A stretch of 64,000 nucleotides of DNA from Dryomyza anilis (GCA_951804985.1 OX638133.1:25202963-25266962); one strand, 5' to 3'; positions 33,815 through 42,954 are shown, counted from the first letter of the stretch. Translations and numbers: made by a program. Notes: generated from the letters alone by a model not told the origin.

Positions 33815-35419
33815 TGTTTTTCCTACAAACATAATAAGAATTATGTGCGTAGACAAAAACACGAACAGTAGAAATGCCAAAACAACATCGTCTCAATATA
33901 TTTAAGCAAAATTGTTGCTGCGTCCACAGTGTTAAGTAGGAAGACTGTACTTGACATAAATAATGGAATTTGTACTAAGAGGATTTTTGAAAAATAGATT
34001 TTTTTCGAAAGCAATTATTGCAATTTGTAAACGACGCGAAGTTTACTTAAAGATTATATAAAAAGTTGATAGATTTATAAATAAATGCATTTGTTTATTC
34101 ATATGAGGAATGCTTTCGTAAATACAACGAATTTGTTCGTCAATATGATGTAAGCTTTCGTAAATAATATAAGTAGTTTTAATAAAATATATAGAATTCA
34201 ATAAACTCATTCTTTTCTGAGAATGTGCATCAGGAAAAAAAAGACAAACCGCAAAATTTTAATTGAATATACGTAATTGTTTCGATATAGTTGAAATAGT
34301 AAAAGTTTTTCCTGGTTAACGAAAAAAATTTAGTTTTAAACTTTTTATAACATTTTCTATTTTTATTTTAGTTTTTTTGTTATAATTTCTGCACTTTTAG
34401 TTTATTTCTGCTTTTGTGCTCTTATTAATATTGCTGTACAATTTACACAACTAAAACTAACTTAAATGAGCAAAAAAAAAAAACCTTATATTAACAAAAA
34501 CTGTGAATCATCCCCCTTGTGTAGAAATTTATAAAACATCCCTTCGCAGACTGAAAGTGGAAAAGCGCATGGAAAATAAGCGCAGTAAAACAAGTTGAAT
34601 TTACAAGGTTTTCAAATAACATACTTTATTACTTACCAAAAAAAAACATAAATTTAAAAGTATAGTAATAAAAATATTAAACTATATTACAAATAAAATA
34701 CATTATTTCACATATGTAAATTGAAAACTCTATAAATGGGGTTAAGGTTAGTTGGAGATGAGATTTACTAATTTAATATACTTTAAAAGGGTTAAACACC
34801 ATAACAAAAATGGTTAGGATTACAAAATGAACACACGATATTAAATTTTGAATTAAAATTCATGGAGTTTGTAAACAAAATAATATCCTTTCGAACTATA
34901 GGTCAGTATTACATATTTTCGATAATTTTGCAAAATGATTACCTGATATTTAATTCTGAATTGTAATTTTTGTGGTTTTTTTAAAAAATGAAAAAAATTC
35001 ATCGATGTTCGAAGATGTGATATACCATTGGAAAGATTATTTAATTGTCTAAAATATGTGTGAAAATTAGATATTCATTTATCAGCAGATTTCAATTTAT
35101 TAAACACCTTGTATCTCAAACTGGGTGTAAAATAAGACATATTTATTTTATTTTGCATTTTCTTAATTTTTTGAGTCATAGAATTATCCCCTGAACTATT
35201 AACATCGATGAACCAAACACCCTGTATAATAAATAATCACGGTATCTATGTCTTCGGTACAGTATCTACAAAGAATTATAAAAAATTGTCTCAAGGTAAA
35301 TTGTGCTGTAAAGAATTATTTAGTGATTAATTCATCGATGAAGAGTTCAATAATTTCTCAGCCACAAAAAAATAATCTTGATGTAGATGAGTAGCAAATA
35401 AGTAGTATAACTTTTATAT
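33815..35419. other. Non-coding AT-rich DNA
   Basis: No gene is seen. The stretch 34905-35226 is the right arm of the 30011-35226 inverted repeat; the remainder shows no structure beyond AT-rich sequence. Confidence 0.4.
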
Positions 35420-35562
35420 TCAGCCTAATCAATAAACGAAATAATGTCGACTTTAAATAAAGTATCAGCTTTTTGACAAATAAATATTACAGAAAATTGT
35501 CGGAAAAGCTGATACTATCTTTAGAGTCGACTTTATTTCGTTTATTGGTTAGGCTGATTGTT
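35420..35562. mobile_element. Foldback MITE with about 55-base arms
   Basis: Left CAGCCTAATCAATAAACGAA and right TTCGTTTATTGGTTAGGCTG are near-perfect inverted repeats. Pairing continues through GTCGACTTTAAATAAAGTAT and CAGCTTTTTGACA, leaving a loop of about 25 bases around AATAAATATTACAGAAAATT. The core CAGCTTTTTGACA is shared with the foldbacks at 5013 and 27530. Confidence 0.8.
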
Positions 35563-35639
35563 TTCGAAAATGAATTCTAAAAATACTTTAAAAAAATATT
35601 ATCATTTTTGGTATTTTTAATTTATAATAAAAACTATGA

Positions 35640-35805
35640 AAGAATTGTCCGGAGAATATATTCCGGGTAGAGTTCTCTAGAAAGAATTGTCAGGTTTCCT
35701 TGAATTTGTCAAGAGGAATAATTGTCCGGGAAAGTATTGTTCAGGTAAAACTTCTCCGGAGATGAATTGTCTGGAGAAGAATTGTTTGGGGAAGAATTAT
35801 ACATG
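35640..35805. repeat. GAATTGTC repeat flanking element A
   Basis: Imperfect 18-20 base units such as GAATTGTCCGGAGAA, TAATTGTCCGGGAA and GAATTGTCTGGAGAA. The same repeat resumes at 38377-38465 on the other side of element A, so A apparently inserted into it. Confidence 0.65.
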
Positions 35806-36074
35806 CACAGAAAAAAAATGTACATCATATTGATGAATTTCGTTCTACAAACCATGATTCATTGTATTGAAGATTCATTCATAATATTAATGCCTAAAGC
35901 CATCAATGTTATGAATGCTATCATAAATATGAAGAACGCTTGGTAACTGTCGAAAAAGTGTTCTTCAATATGATGAACTGTATGTGAAGAATACGTTTCA
36001 TCATATTAATGAACCAAAATATAAAATACAACATATATGTTCTTCATATTGAAAAACGCTGTTCATTAAACTAA

Positions 36075-36539
36075 ATTTCTATCAAAATATTTTTTTTTCG
36101 TTCATTTTTTGCCGTACTTCTCAGTTCTCAAGTAGTTCTTGCTATAGTAAAATACACTCGCGAAGGCTTAAAACATCGTGATTTGCAAGTAGCAATTGCC
36201 GCACAACGCTTCACATCAATGAAAGAGATGCGGGAATCGTTGGAAGAGTATATGGAAAACATGGCGAGTTGTTCGTCGTTTAGTAAAATGTCTTCATCGA
36301 TCAAGCGCAATTATTGCAACAACGGCAATCGAAACTTCAACCAAAATTACGATAGAATTTTTAAAACATCAACAGCCAACAAGTCGATCGTTTGCTACAA
36401 CTGCTCTGAATCAGGGCATATATCCACTGATTGCCCGAAACCACCACGTCGACAGAGGTGTCGAGATTGCAAAAAGTTCATCCGAGGGGCACATCGAAGC
36501 AAACGTCCGAACAACGTACAGCGTGCGAAAAGATTTTAG
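36075..36539 (+). CDS. Gag-like frame with CCHC zinc knuckle (5'-truncated, Ty3/gypsy type)
   Basis: The frame is open from 36075 to the TAG at 36537-36539. Similarity to gag appears to begin at about 36141, exactly where element B lacks sequence. The recognisable part starts AIVKYTREGLKHRDLQVAIA, like the end of a Ty3/gypsy capsid region. It ends with a CX2CX4HX4C knuckle (CYNCSESGHISTDC, 36393-36434) that would bind nucleic acid. A second knuckle is degenerate: CRDC is followed by a misplaced His and no fourth Cys. There is no good start codon (first ATG 36219, inside the capsid-like part), so either the protein is truncated or an upstream exon is spliced on. It overlaps the integrase frame by 17 bases, in a different phase. 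Matrix and most of capsid are missing. Confidence 0.65.
   Translation: MSIKIFFFRSFFAVLLSSQVVLAIVKYTREGLKHRDLQVAIAAQRFTSMKEMRESLEEYMENMASCSSFSKMSSSIKRNYCNNGNRNFNQNYDRIFKTSTANKSIVCYNCSESGHISTDCPKPPRRQRCRDCKKFIRGAHRSKRPNNVQRAKRF
36090..36124 (+). promoter_or_regulatory. Possible 3' splice site before the gag-like frame
   Basis: A long pyrimidine-rich stretch (TTTTTTTTTCGTTCATTTTT) is followed by TACTTCTCAG, a good match to a 3' splice acceptor, with AG at 36123-36124. The gag-like frame is open from 36075 but has no ATG until 36219, so an upstream exon supplying the start would be consistent. No matching donor was identified. Element B keeps this site although it lacks the coding block. Confidence 0.35.
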
Positions 36540-37716
36540 AGACAAACGTGTATCTCTCATCGAAACAACTAAAATCGAACGTGGCATGGACGATGACTTA
36601 AGTAAAACCACGTTACCTAATTTTCTCGATGAGCATAGAGTAGAAAAATGCATAGACGACACAGAAGAACTAAATCGAGCACCATACGCACGCAAAGTAG
36701 ACGCAGCAGTGCTACGGTTAAACAAGTTTCCTGGCGGAATATACGAAGGTGACGACGCTATCAATTCAGTGCCGTTTCATACCGTACATATGGATCACCT
36801 AGGACCATTCCCGAAGACCTCAAAGCACAATGAGTATATTTTAGTCATCGTTGACGCTTTTACAAAATTTACCGTCATCAAAGCAGTAAAGAGCAAAGCG
36901 ACTAAGCACGTAATCAATGTTTTAAACGAAGTCAGCGAATATTTTGGTATGCCGACGCGTATTATAACCGACTGCGGAACCGCATTTACGTCGCATGAGT
37001 TTCAAAACTATTGTCAAGCTAACGAAGTAAAGCACGTTCTAAATGCAGTCAGAAGCTCACATACTAAAAGTCATGCGGAACGCACCAACCGTGCGATTTT
37101 GAGTATGCTTCTACCGTCTACCGAAGATAAACGTTGGGACGAGCAATTACGACGAGTGCAGTGGTCTATCAATTCGATGAAGGAGCAAACAACGGGTCAA
37201 ACGCCACAAGAACGATTCTTTGGATTCCAGACAAGGAATGTCCAGCAGAACAAACTTGTTCTAGACATGCACAACAACGATGTTATCAACGCCGAAAACT
37301 TGCAACAGACACGAAACGACGCATCAGTTAAAATCAACTCGCAACGAGAAAAAGATAAAAGACGCTACGACGATCATCATGCTCATTCTACACGCTATAA
37401 AATAGGTGACATGATGGCGGTCAAGAACGAACCATCGGCAATGGGTACTTTGAGGAAGTTAAAACCGGTAGTCCTTGACATAGGTGGGTACGTGATTGAA
37501 GATGTACATAGAGCTAAGATGAAAACATGGTATATGTTACCGCCATGTGAGGACGAAGAAAGCAGCGATGAAAACGATGAAAGCAGTGCCAACGAACGAA
37601 ACAATCGAGGTCGATTTGTTGGACAACTCTACAAAAGTAGAATTCGTACAGATAGAAGGCGACGAAAGGGTCGTTGCGTAAATTTCTGGAGTTTCAGATT
37701 ATTATTATTTAATTGA
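36523..37716 (+). CDS. Ty3/gypsy-type integrase with intact D,D(35)E
   Basis: A frame of 397 codons whose centre is a retroviral-type integrase core. Counting from the GTG at 36523, HMDHLGPF gives D91, ITDCGTAF gives D150 and SHAERTNR gives E186, so the second Asp and Glu are 35 residues apart as in active integrases. Other family marks are VDAFTKF (111-117), PTRIITD and WSINSMKEQTTGQTPQERFF. The HHCC domain is lost: ARKVDAAVLRLNKFPGG aligns with where its two Cys would sit, but they are absent. After the core, TLRKLKPVVLDIGGYVIED looks like a shortened GPY/F module, followed by an acidic tail (EDEESSDENDESS) and a basic end. It lies in the +1 phase relative to the gag-like frame, and no start is evident, so expression may need a frameshift or internal initiation. 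Reverse transcriptase and RNase H are absent. An intact core with a lost zinc domain suits either domestication or an early pseudogene. Confidence 0.8.
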   Translation: MRKDFRDKRVSLIETTKIERGMDDDLSKTTLPNFLDEHRVEKCIDDTEELNRAPYARKVDAAVLRLNKFPGGIYEGDDAINSVPFHTVHMDHLGPFPKTSKHNEYILVIVDAFTKFTVIKAVKSKATKHVINVLNEVSEYFGMPTRIITDCGTAFTSHEFQNYCQANEVKHVLNAVRSSHTKSHAERTNRAILSMLLPSTEDKRWDEQLRRVQWSINSMKEQTTGQTPQERFFGFQTRNVQQNKLVLDMHNNDVINAENLQQTRNDASVKINSQREKDKRRYDDHHAHSTRYKIGDMMAVKNEPSAMGTLRKLKPVVLDIGGYVIEDVHRAKMKTWYMLPPCEDEESSDENDESSANERNNRGRFVGQLYKSRIRTDRRRRKGRCVNFWSFRLLLFN

Positions 37717-37738
37717 CATTCGTTTTATAAATTTCTTA

Positions 37739-37744
37739 AATAAA
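37739..37744 (+). promoter_or_regulatory. Polyadenylation signal AATAAA after the integrase stop
   Basis: A canonical AATAAA starts 23 bases after the TGA at 37714-37716, and the coding block unique to element A ends about 45 bases later. AT-richness makes a chance match likely, but the position is suitable. Confidence 0.4.
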
Positions 37745-38375
37745 TACATTGTTTTAATTATTTTAAAATACTACGTTTTTAATCTTTTATATGTCATTTC
37801 TTATATAATGCTTGCTCGACATGCATAATTTGTAAAATTTTGTATAATATATTTTTATATAATTACAACTTTTTATTAATAAAAAGTAATATTTATAAAA
37901 AATATATTAAAAAAAAATTTAAAACATTTTTCTTTTTTTAATTTTTATTTCGAAATTTTTTTTTTCGAATATATTTATAAAAAATAAATTTAAAAAAAAT
38001 TGAAAACATTTTTCTTTTTTTAATTTTTTTTTTCGAAACTTTTTTTTTGACACATTTTTTTCGATTTTTTTCGGAACAATTTTTTTTTGTCCGTAATTTT
38101 TTTTCGATTAATTTTTTTTTAATTTGTTACTGTTATTTTTTAAATAAAATTTTTACAATTTTATTCGAATTGTTTTATATCCATTTTTTTTTAAATATTA
38201 TGAACAAATTCATCAATATGACAATTCAAATTCATTGTATTGAATATTTTGTTCATACATATAATAAATGCCATTTAATGAACGGAGGTATTAAAATGAT
38301 GAATCTGGTAGTTGGTGAACAAATTCATAATATTTATGAATAAATTCATCATATTGAAGATTTTTTTTTTCTGTG

Positions 38376-39884
38376 TTGATAAATTGTTGGGTTAGGAATT
38401 GTCTCGATGATGAATTGTCAGACCTGGCTGGTTAAGAATTCTTCGAGGAATAATTGTGCAGCAACTAGCAAAAATTCATCATATTGTCGACGATACTGCT
38501 AAACCGCCTAACTTAATTTTGTCTTATAATCCGGTTTTAAATGATATGTGGATCGGATAAATTAAATAAATGCCATTTTAAGTTATAAAATACTTAATTT
38601 TGTATGAAGTAAGTGCAGAATTGAGACTCAAATTTATTTATCTTCTGTTGAATTCATTTTGTAAGCGATATTCGAAAATGTAGAAAGGGGTATTGCAGTA
38701 TCACGATATAGTTATGATAATCAAATTTAAATTCATAAAAATATTGTAGGACTTTGTAATTCCGTCTTCAGTATTTTGAATCTGTATATATATTTCTTAA
38801 TTTTTTTTCTTTCCATTTGAAACACAGTTAGTATTGCATAAAAACAATACAAAAACCTGATAAAGTACTTAAAATGCATTTTTAATTCTACTCAACTGTC
38901 AAGAGACATATACATCAAACTGTCACCTTTTTTTTCGCTTTAATGTCACTTTGATTTTTCTTCATTAAGTCAATTTTGCTCTTTCTGTTTTATGTATGTT
39001 TACTTTTTTTTATTTTTTATTTTCAAGTTCATAACATAATCAAATTCGCGCAGCAATTACGCGAATCTCATTTCCTCCCACTGGCAATGACTATGCCGAC
39101 AGCAGGTTCAACCCCCCCTCACTAATAGCACAAATGAAAAAAAAATAGAATTCTTCTTCAGTGGCAACGCCAACTCCAATCATCCCCATCATTGCTGCCA
39201 CCACAGCACTTTAATAAAATATATAACTTTTTTGTTCGCTTATCTGGCAAACAACATTTTAATCCTGCCGCTTCATCTACTGCGAAGTCCTCGAACAGAA
39301 AAAAAGCAGAAAACTCGTAGTGACTGAATTCACTCACTGTCACTCTTTAATTTATCACAATTTTCGTGTCAGTCACGCGGCGTTGTGTCATTCATTCATT
39401 TGTTGGTTCGTTCGTTCGTTCATTCGTTTGTTCATTTCACGCTAAAGTTTGTGTGCCGACGCTGGAGACGAAGAGTGCGCCGCGCGCTCAAAAGAAATTC
39501 AAATAAATTGCTGCCATTTGTCAGCATTTGCAGCGCCGCGGCGTGACGTGACGTGGCAACATGTACAAACAGCAATATTTACACGTGCGGGTGGTAACGC
39601 TGTTAAACTTAAAAAAAAAAAATTATAAAAAAATGCAGAGCTATAAAAACTGCGAATTTATTTCCCAAAAAAAAATATATATAGAACGAAAGCACTATGC
39701 ACAGATAAAAAAGTGGAACGGTTCGTACATTTCTAAAAAATTCATCATATTTAATATTTGATGAACAAATTCATAAGATTGATGACTGTTTCATACAATG
39801 ATTTAAAATCTTTTTCAGTATTATGAATCTGTTCATTGATATTAATGTAGCGTATTTGGCACAGTTGGCTAGTGCGTCTGTCTA
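38376..39884. other. Spacer between elements A and B
   Basis: 38377-38465 continues the GAATTGTC repeat, 38484-38710 is a MITE, 38711-39020 is AT-rich, and 39020-39600 is GC-richer and unique-looking. The latter holds a GTTC tetranucleotide run at 39404-39440 and overlapping TGACG half-sites (GTGACGTGACGTGG near 39543), like CREB/ATF sites. No gene is recognisable. Confidence 0.4.
38484..38710. mobile_element. MITE, ATATCGTCGGTGATACTGC family, copy 2
   Basis: Left ATTGTCGACGATACTGCTAA and right TATTGCAGTATCACGATATA are diverged inverted ends. The interior (AACTTAATTTTGTCTTATAA, GCAGAATTGAGACTCAAA) is the reverse complement of the interior at 27241-27495. Right-end bases are missing relative to copy 1. 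Confidence 0.7.
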
Positions 39885-40861
39885 CACAGCAAAAACAAAT
39901 CTTCAATATGATGAATTTATTCATAAATATTATGAATTTTTCACCAACTACCAGATTCATCATAAAGATACCACAGTTTATTAAATGACATGTTAATGAG
40001 TGCATTCATTATATATATAGATGAACAAAATATTCAATACAATGAATTTGAATTGTCATATTGATGAATTTGTTCATAATATTTTTTCAAAAAAAAAAAA
40101 TGTTTTATAAAATAATTCAAAAAAAAAGTGTTTTATTATTTAAATATATATAAAAAAGTAAAAAAATAAAAATAAAATATCCGAAAAAAAAATTTCGAAC
40201 AACAAAAAATTATCCCGAAAAAAAATTCAAACAAAAAAAGATTCTGAAAAAAAAAAATTCGAAAAAAATGTTTTTTCAAACAAAAATTTTCGGACAAAAA
40301 AAATTGTTCCGAAAAAAAATTGAAACGAAAAAATTTACGAAAAAAAAAATGTTTTTTTTTCATAAAAAAAAAAAATCGAAAATGTTTTTTTCAAACAATC
40401 TTTTTTTTTAAATACATTTTTAAAAAATTTAACTTTTTATTAATAAAAAGTTGCAATTATAAATAAATACATTTTACTCATTTATGCATGTCGAGCAAGC
40501 ATTATATAAGAAATAACATACAAGAACTACTTGAGAACTGAGAAGTACGGCAAAAGAAATGAACGAACATAAAAAAATATTTTGATAGAATTTTGTTTTA
40601 ATGAAGAGCGTTCTTCAATATGAAGAATATATATGTTGTATTTTATATTTTGGTTCATTAATATGATGAAACGTATTCTTCACATACAGTTCATCATATT
40701 GAAGAACACTTTTTCGACAGTTACCAAGCGTTCTTCATATTTATGATAGCATTCATAACATTGATGGCGTTAATCATTAATATTTTAAATGGTTCTTCAA
40801 TACAATGAATCATGGTTTGAAGAACGGAATTCATCAATATGATGTACATTTTTTTTCTGTG
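39885..40861 (-). mobile_element. Element B: non-coding copy of A, inverted, TA flanks
   Basis: Begins CACAGCAAAAACAAATCTTC and ends ATGTACATTTTTTTTCTGTG, with TA directly outside both ends. In reverse complement it follows A from 35806 to 36141 and then resumes at 37790, so it lacks A's 36142-37789 (about 1.65 kb: the gag-like and integrase frames and the AATAAA). The junction is at 40520/40521. All the TTCATCAATATGATGAA words are retained. At 977 bp it behaves as a non-autonomous derivative or as the element before capture. Confidence 0.8.
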
Positions 40862-40991
40862 TACTACACGAAAGGAAATAACATCTACACCCCAGAAGGA
40901 GTCAAGAAGTATACGGAGTGATATAAGCTATACGCAAAAATTCTTAATTTTAAGAAACAGATCTACTTAGTTGTCAAAAAAGTAACTTATA

Positions 40992-41166
40992 GGCCTATTC
41001 TGGCACGAATAACAAATTCAAATCAGTCACAATAGTGCGTTTTGTCACAATTTCGTATTCTGTCAATTTTATTTTCTATGTTTATTGACGTAAAAGTCTC
41101 AATTAATTGTCATTTTTATCAATTGTTATTGATAACAATTGTCATTGCTCGTTAGAATAGGGCTGT
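40992..41166. mobile_element. Possible MITE, CCTATTCT ends
   Basis: GCCTATTCTGGCACGAATAAC at the left is loosely inverted at the right as CATTGCTCGTTAGAATAGGG. The interior has TCAATTGTTATTGATAACAATTG-type local palindromes. About 175 bp; the short imperfect ends make this tentative. Confidence 0.4.
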
Positions 41167-41560
41167 AAGTGAAATTATTATTATTATGCAGAAATGTATT
41201 TCTTAGGTATCAAAAAAAGTAACTAAGTGAAATTATTATTTAATGCTGAATTAATGTCTTAGCTAACAAAAAAAAAAAAAAAAAAAACAGATAAATGAAC
41301 ACTTGTTCTTTTTGCGATGAATACAGCAATAATTTTGCGTGTTATTTTTGATTTTTAATAAACAATAAATGAACTTCTCAAAATCCAGTAGAATAAAGTT
41401 TGTTAACTTTTTTGAGAACTAAGTAATTTGCTTTCTTAATATTCAGACAAAAAAAATTTAGAATTTGAAAAGTATTTAATATTAATCAAATTCTACTATT
41501 TTTCATACGAACCGAATTTTTCTCGAGTTTTAGAATTTTATTTTCCTCCGTGTACCAAAA
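41167..41560. repeat. Dispersed repeat shared with 31886-32300
   Basis: 41167-41265 is an inverted form of the tandem duplicated start (TTAGGTATCAAAAAAAGTAAC). 41320-41560 has the downstream part in direct order (ACAGCAATAATTTTGCGTGTT, TTAATATTCAGAC). Here the site occupied at 30827 is empty. A poly(A) run lies at 41269-41287. Confidence 0.65.
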
Positions 41561-41639
41561 GGACTTGGTTCGAAACAGCTAAGAGTGCTACAGCAAAAGA
41601 TAGAAAATGATTTAACAATATATTACGTTGCACTCGCGG

Positions 41640-41845
41640 TGACTATTGTTTGGAACCCGTGACTTTTCGCTAGTAGTCAGATGAACTCACCAACTGAGCC
41701 AACTATCAAAATAAAATTACCGATAGTAAAATATTGTCTTGAAAAAGCCCCACCCCGCCGTCAGATTTGGATTTAGATTGTAAATCTCACAATTTAAATT
41801 GAAGTATAACGCACACCACTCAAATGGTGGGGCATGTTGGACCTA
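41640..41845. repeat. Two SINE fragments in opposite orientation
   Basis: 41645-41706 on the minus strand carries TTGGCTCAGTTGGTGAGTTC and CACGGGTTCCAAAC, tRNA-like A and B boxes. 41750-41844 on the plus strand resembles a diverged SINE tail (GCCGTCAGATTTGG, CGCACACCACTCAAATGGTGG). Both are old compared with the neighbour at 41858. Confidence 0.5.
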
Positions 41846-41857
41846 TGTTCTAGATTA

Positions 41858-42169
41858 TAATAATAATAATAGTTTGCCACTACAGTCCTATAAGAACTTA
41901 GGCCGAGCTCTCTCACCATTTTGAGCTGTGCGTGTTATATTTGTACTCAAAGTGGTGGGACCTACAGTTTAGTGCCGAATCCGAACGGCGGGTGAGAGCT
42001 TTTCATAGGTATTGTTTTACTCTCGTAGGATTGCCATTTACTGCCGAGAGGTAGCGCGGTATAGAAAAATGTTTCTATGAAAAGATGTGGTTAGCCCCAG
42101 TCCAGGCTTGAACCGGGGACCTTTCGGCTCGCAGTCCAACGCACTAACCACTGAGCTACCGCGGCTACA
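41858..42169 (-). repeat. tRNA-derived SINE, minus strand, 13-bp target duplication
   Basis: On the minus strand it starts GTAGCCGCGGTAGCTCAGTG with a perfect pol III A box (TAGCTCAGTGG) and a B box (GGTTCAAGCCT), and ends in GGCAAACTATTATTATTAT. ATGTTCTAGATTA occurs on both sides (41845-41857 and 42170-42182), a perfect 13-bp duplication typical of LINE-mediated insertion. Length is about 312 bp. The body, about 240 bp long, contains CTCTCACCCGCCGTTCGG and CAAAATGGTGAGAGAGCTCG. The preserved duplication and close match to the 42625 copy indicate a recent insertion. Confidence 0.9.
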
Positions 42170-42227
42170 ATGTTCTAGATTAGTAATATACAAATTATTT
42201 TTCAAGTAAGCACCACCAATTTCTTTA

Positions 42228-42405
42228 CAACATTCCCGGGACAATTCTTCCTCTGACAAGTTCCCAAAGAGAATTCATCACGGATACTATTATTCCTCTA
42301 TCGATACTATCGTGACATTTCATTGCCGAGACAATTATTTCCAGAGAGTTCTTCCCCGATACACATTTTCCCGGACAATTCCTCAATCTAACAATCTCGA
42401 AACTA
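42228..42405. repeat. GACAATTCTTCC repeat (reverse of GAATTGTC family)
   Basis: Units like CCCGGGACAATTCTTCC, GCCGAGACAATTATTTCC and CCCGGACAATTCCTC recur with about 20-base spacing. Confidence 0.6.
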
Positions 42406-42624
42406 TTTGATGATCGAGGTTTTCACGAACTAACTGCGATAAAAAAAATTCGAACTCGTTGCTTTATCACTACTATTTTGTTAAAAATGTTCTTACAATC
42501 AAATATAAGGAAAAGATACGATATTGAAATATTTATCATATCGATACCGCATTTTTTTGTATAATCAATCTCGATTTTCAATGCGAATCTTTTCTTTTAT
42601 CGTTTCAAATAAACTTCATTATCT

Positions 42625-42945
42625 CGTAGCCGCGGTAGCTCAGTGGTTAGTGCGTTGGACTGCGAGCCGAAAGGTCCCCGGTTCAAGCCTGGACTGGGGG
42701 TAACAACATCTTTTCATAAAAACATTTTTCTATACCGCCCTACATCTCGGCAGTAAATGGCAAACCTACGAGAGTAAAACATTGCCTATGAAAAGCTCTC
42801 ACTCGCCGTTCGGATTCGGCAATAAACTGTAGGTCCCACCACTTTGAGTACAAATATAACACGCACAGCTCAAAATGGTGAGAGAGCTCGGCCTAAGTTC
42901 TTATAGGACTGTTGTGCCAAATTATTAACAAATTAAAAACAACAA
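42625..42945 (+). repeat. tRNA-derived SINE, plus strand, near full length
   Basis: CGTAGCCGCGGTAGCTCAGTG starts the tRNA-like head, with A box TAGCTCAGTGG and B box GGTTCAAGCCT 50 bases on. The body follows: CGGCAGTAAATGGCAAACC, CTCACTCGCCGTTCGGATT, GGTCCCACCACTTTGAGTAC, CTCAAAATGGTGAGAGAGC. The tail is less regular (GTGCCAAATTATTAAC). Nearly identical to 41858-42169 in the opposite orientation. Transcription, if any, would be by RNA polymerase III from the internal boxes. Confidence 0.85.
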
Positions 42946-42954
42946 CAAATTGAA

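Larger units (their letters stand above)
30011..35226. mobile_element. 5.2-kb interval bounded by long imperfect TIRs
   Basis: Left end TACAGGGTGTTTGGTTCATC (30011), right end GATGAACCAAACACCCTGTA (ending 35226), both flanked by TTA-like sequence. Similarity continues inward for about 300 bases: a second subterminal ATACAGGGTGTTTAGTAAA near 30120 is matched by TTTATTAAACACCTTGTATC near 35098, and GGTATATCACATTCTCGAA near 30237 by TTCGAAGATGTGATATACC near 35008. TA next to CAGGGTG resembles Tc1/mariner ends. The interior has no transposase and holds other insertions, so this could be one old element or two separate decayed ends in opposite orientation. Confidence 0.5.
35806..38375 (+). mobile_element. 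Element A: CACAG-ended TIR element carrying gag-like and integrase frames
   Basis: Left end CACAGAAAAAAAATGTACAT, right end GATTTTTTTTTTCTGTG. Both sub-terminal regions are packed with inverted words close to TTCATCAATATGATGAA (for example 35823, 35865, 35965, 36000, 38208, 38345). Between them lies about 1.65 kb of coding sequence (36142-37789) and an AT-rich tract with TTTTTCGAAA. No LTRs, primer-binding site, protease or reverse transcriptase are seen. The flanks are TG on the left and TT on the right, so no clean TA duplication is preserved. Elements B (39885-40861, inverted) and C (44251-45125, inverted) share both ends without the coding part. The integrase plus TIRs recalls Ginger DNA transposons; the alternative is a MITE that captured a gypsy fragment. 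Confidence 0.7.

Noticed and set aside
35806..40861. Intact LTR retrotransposon around the integrase
   Set aside because: The flanking repeats are inverted rather than direct, and no TG...CA LTR ends, primer-binding site, polypurine tract or reverse transcriptase are present.
35806..40861. Polinton/Maverick element, because of an integrase with long inverted repeats
   Set aside because: Much too short; no polymerase B, ATPase, protease or capsid genes; and the integrase resembles gypsy with a gag knuckle.
42625..42700. Functional tRNA gene
   Set aside because: Good A and B boxes, but the acceptor stem is not formed and the sequence continues into a SINE body repeated elsewhere in the window.
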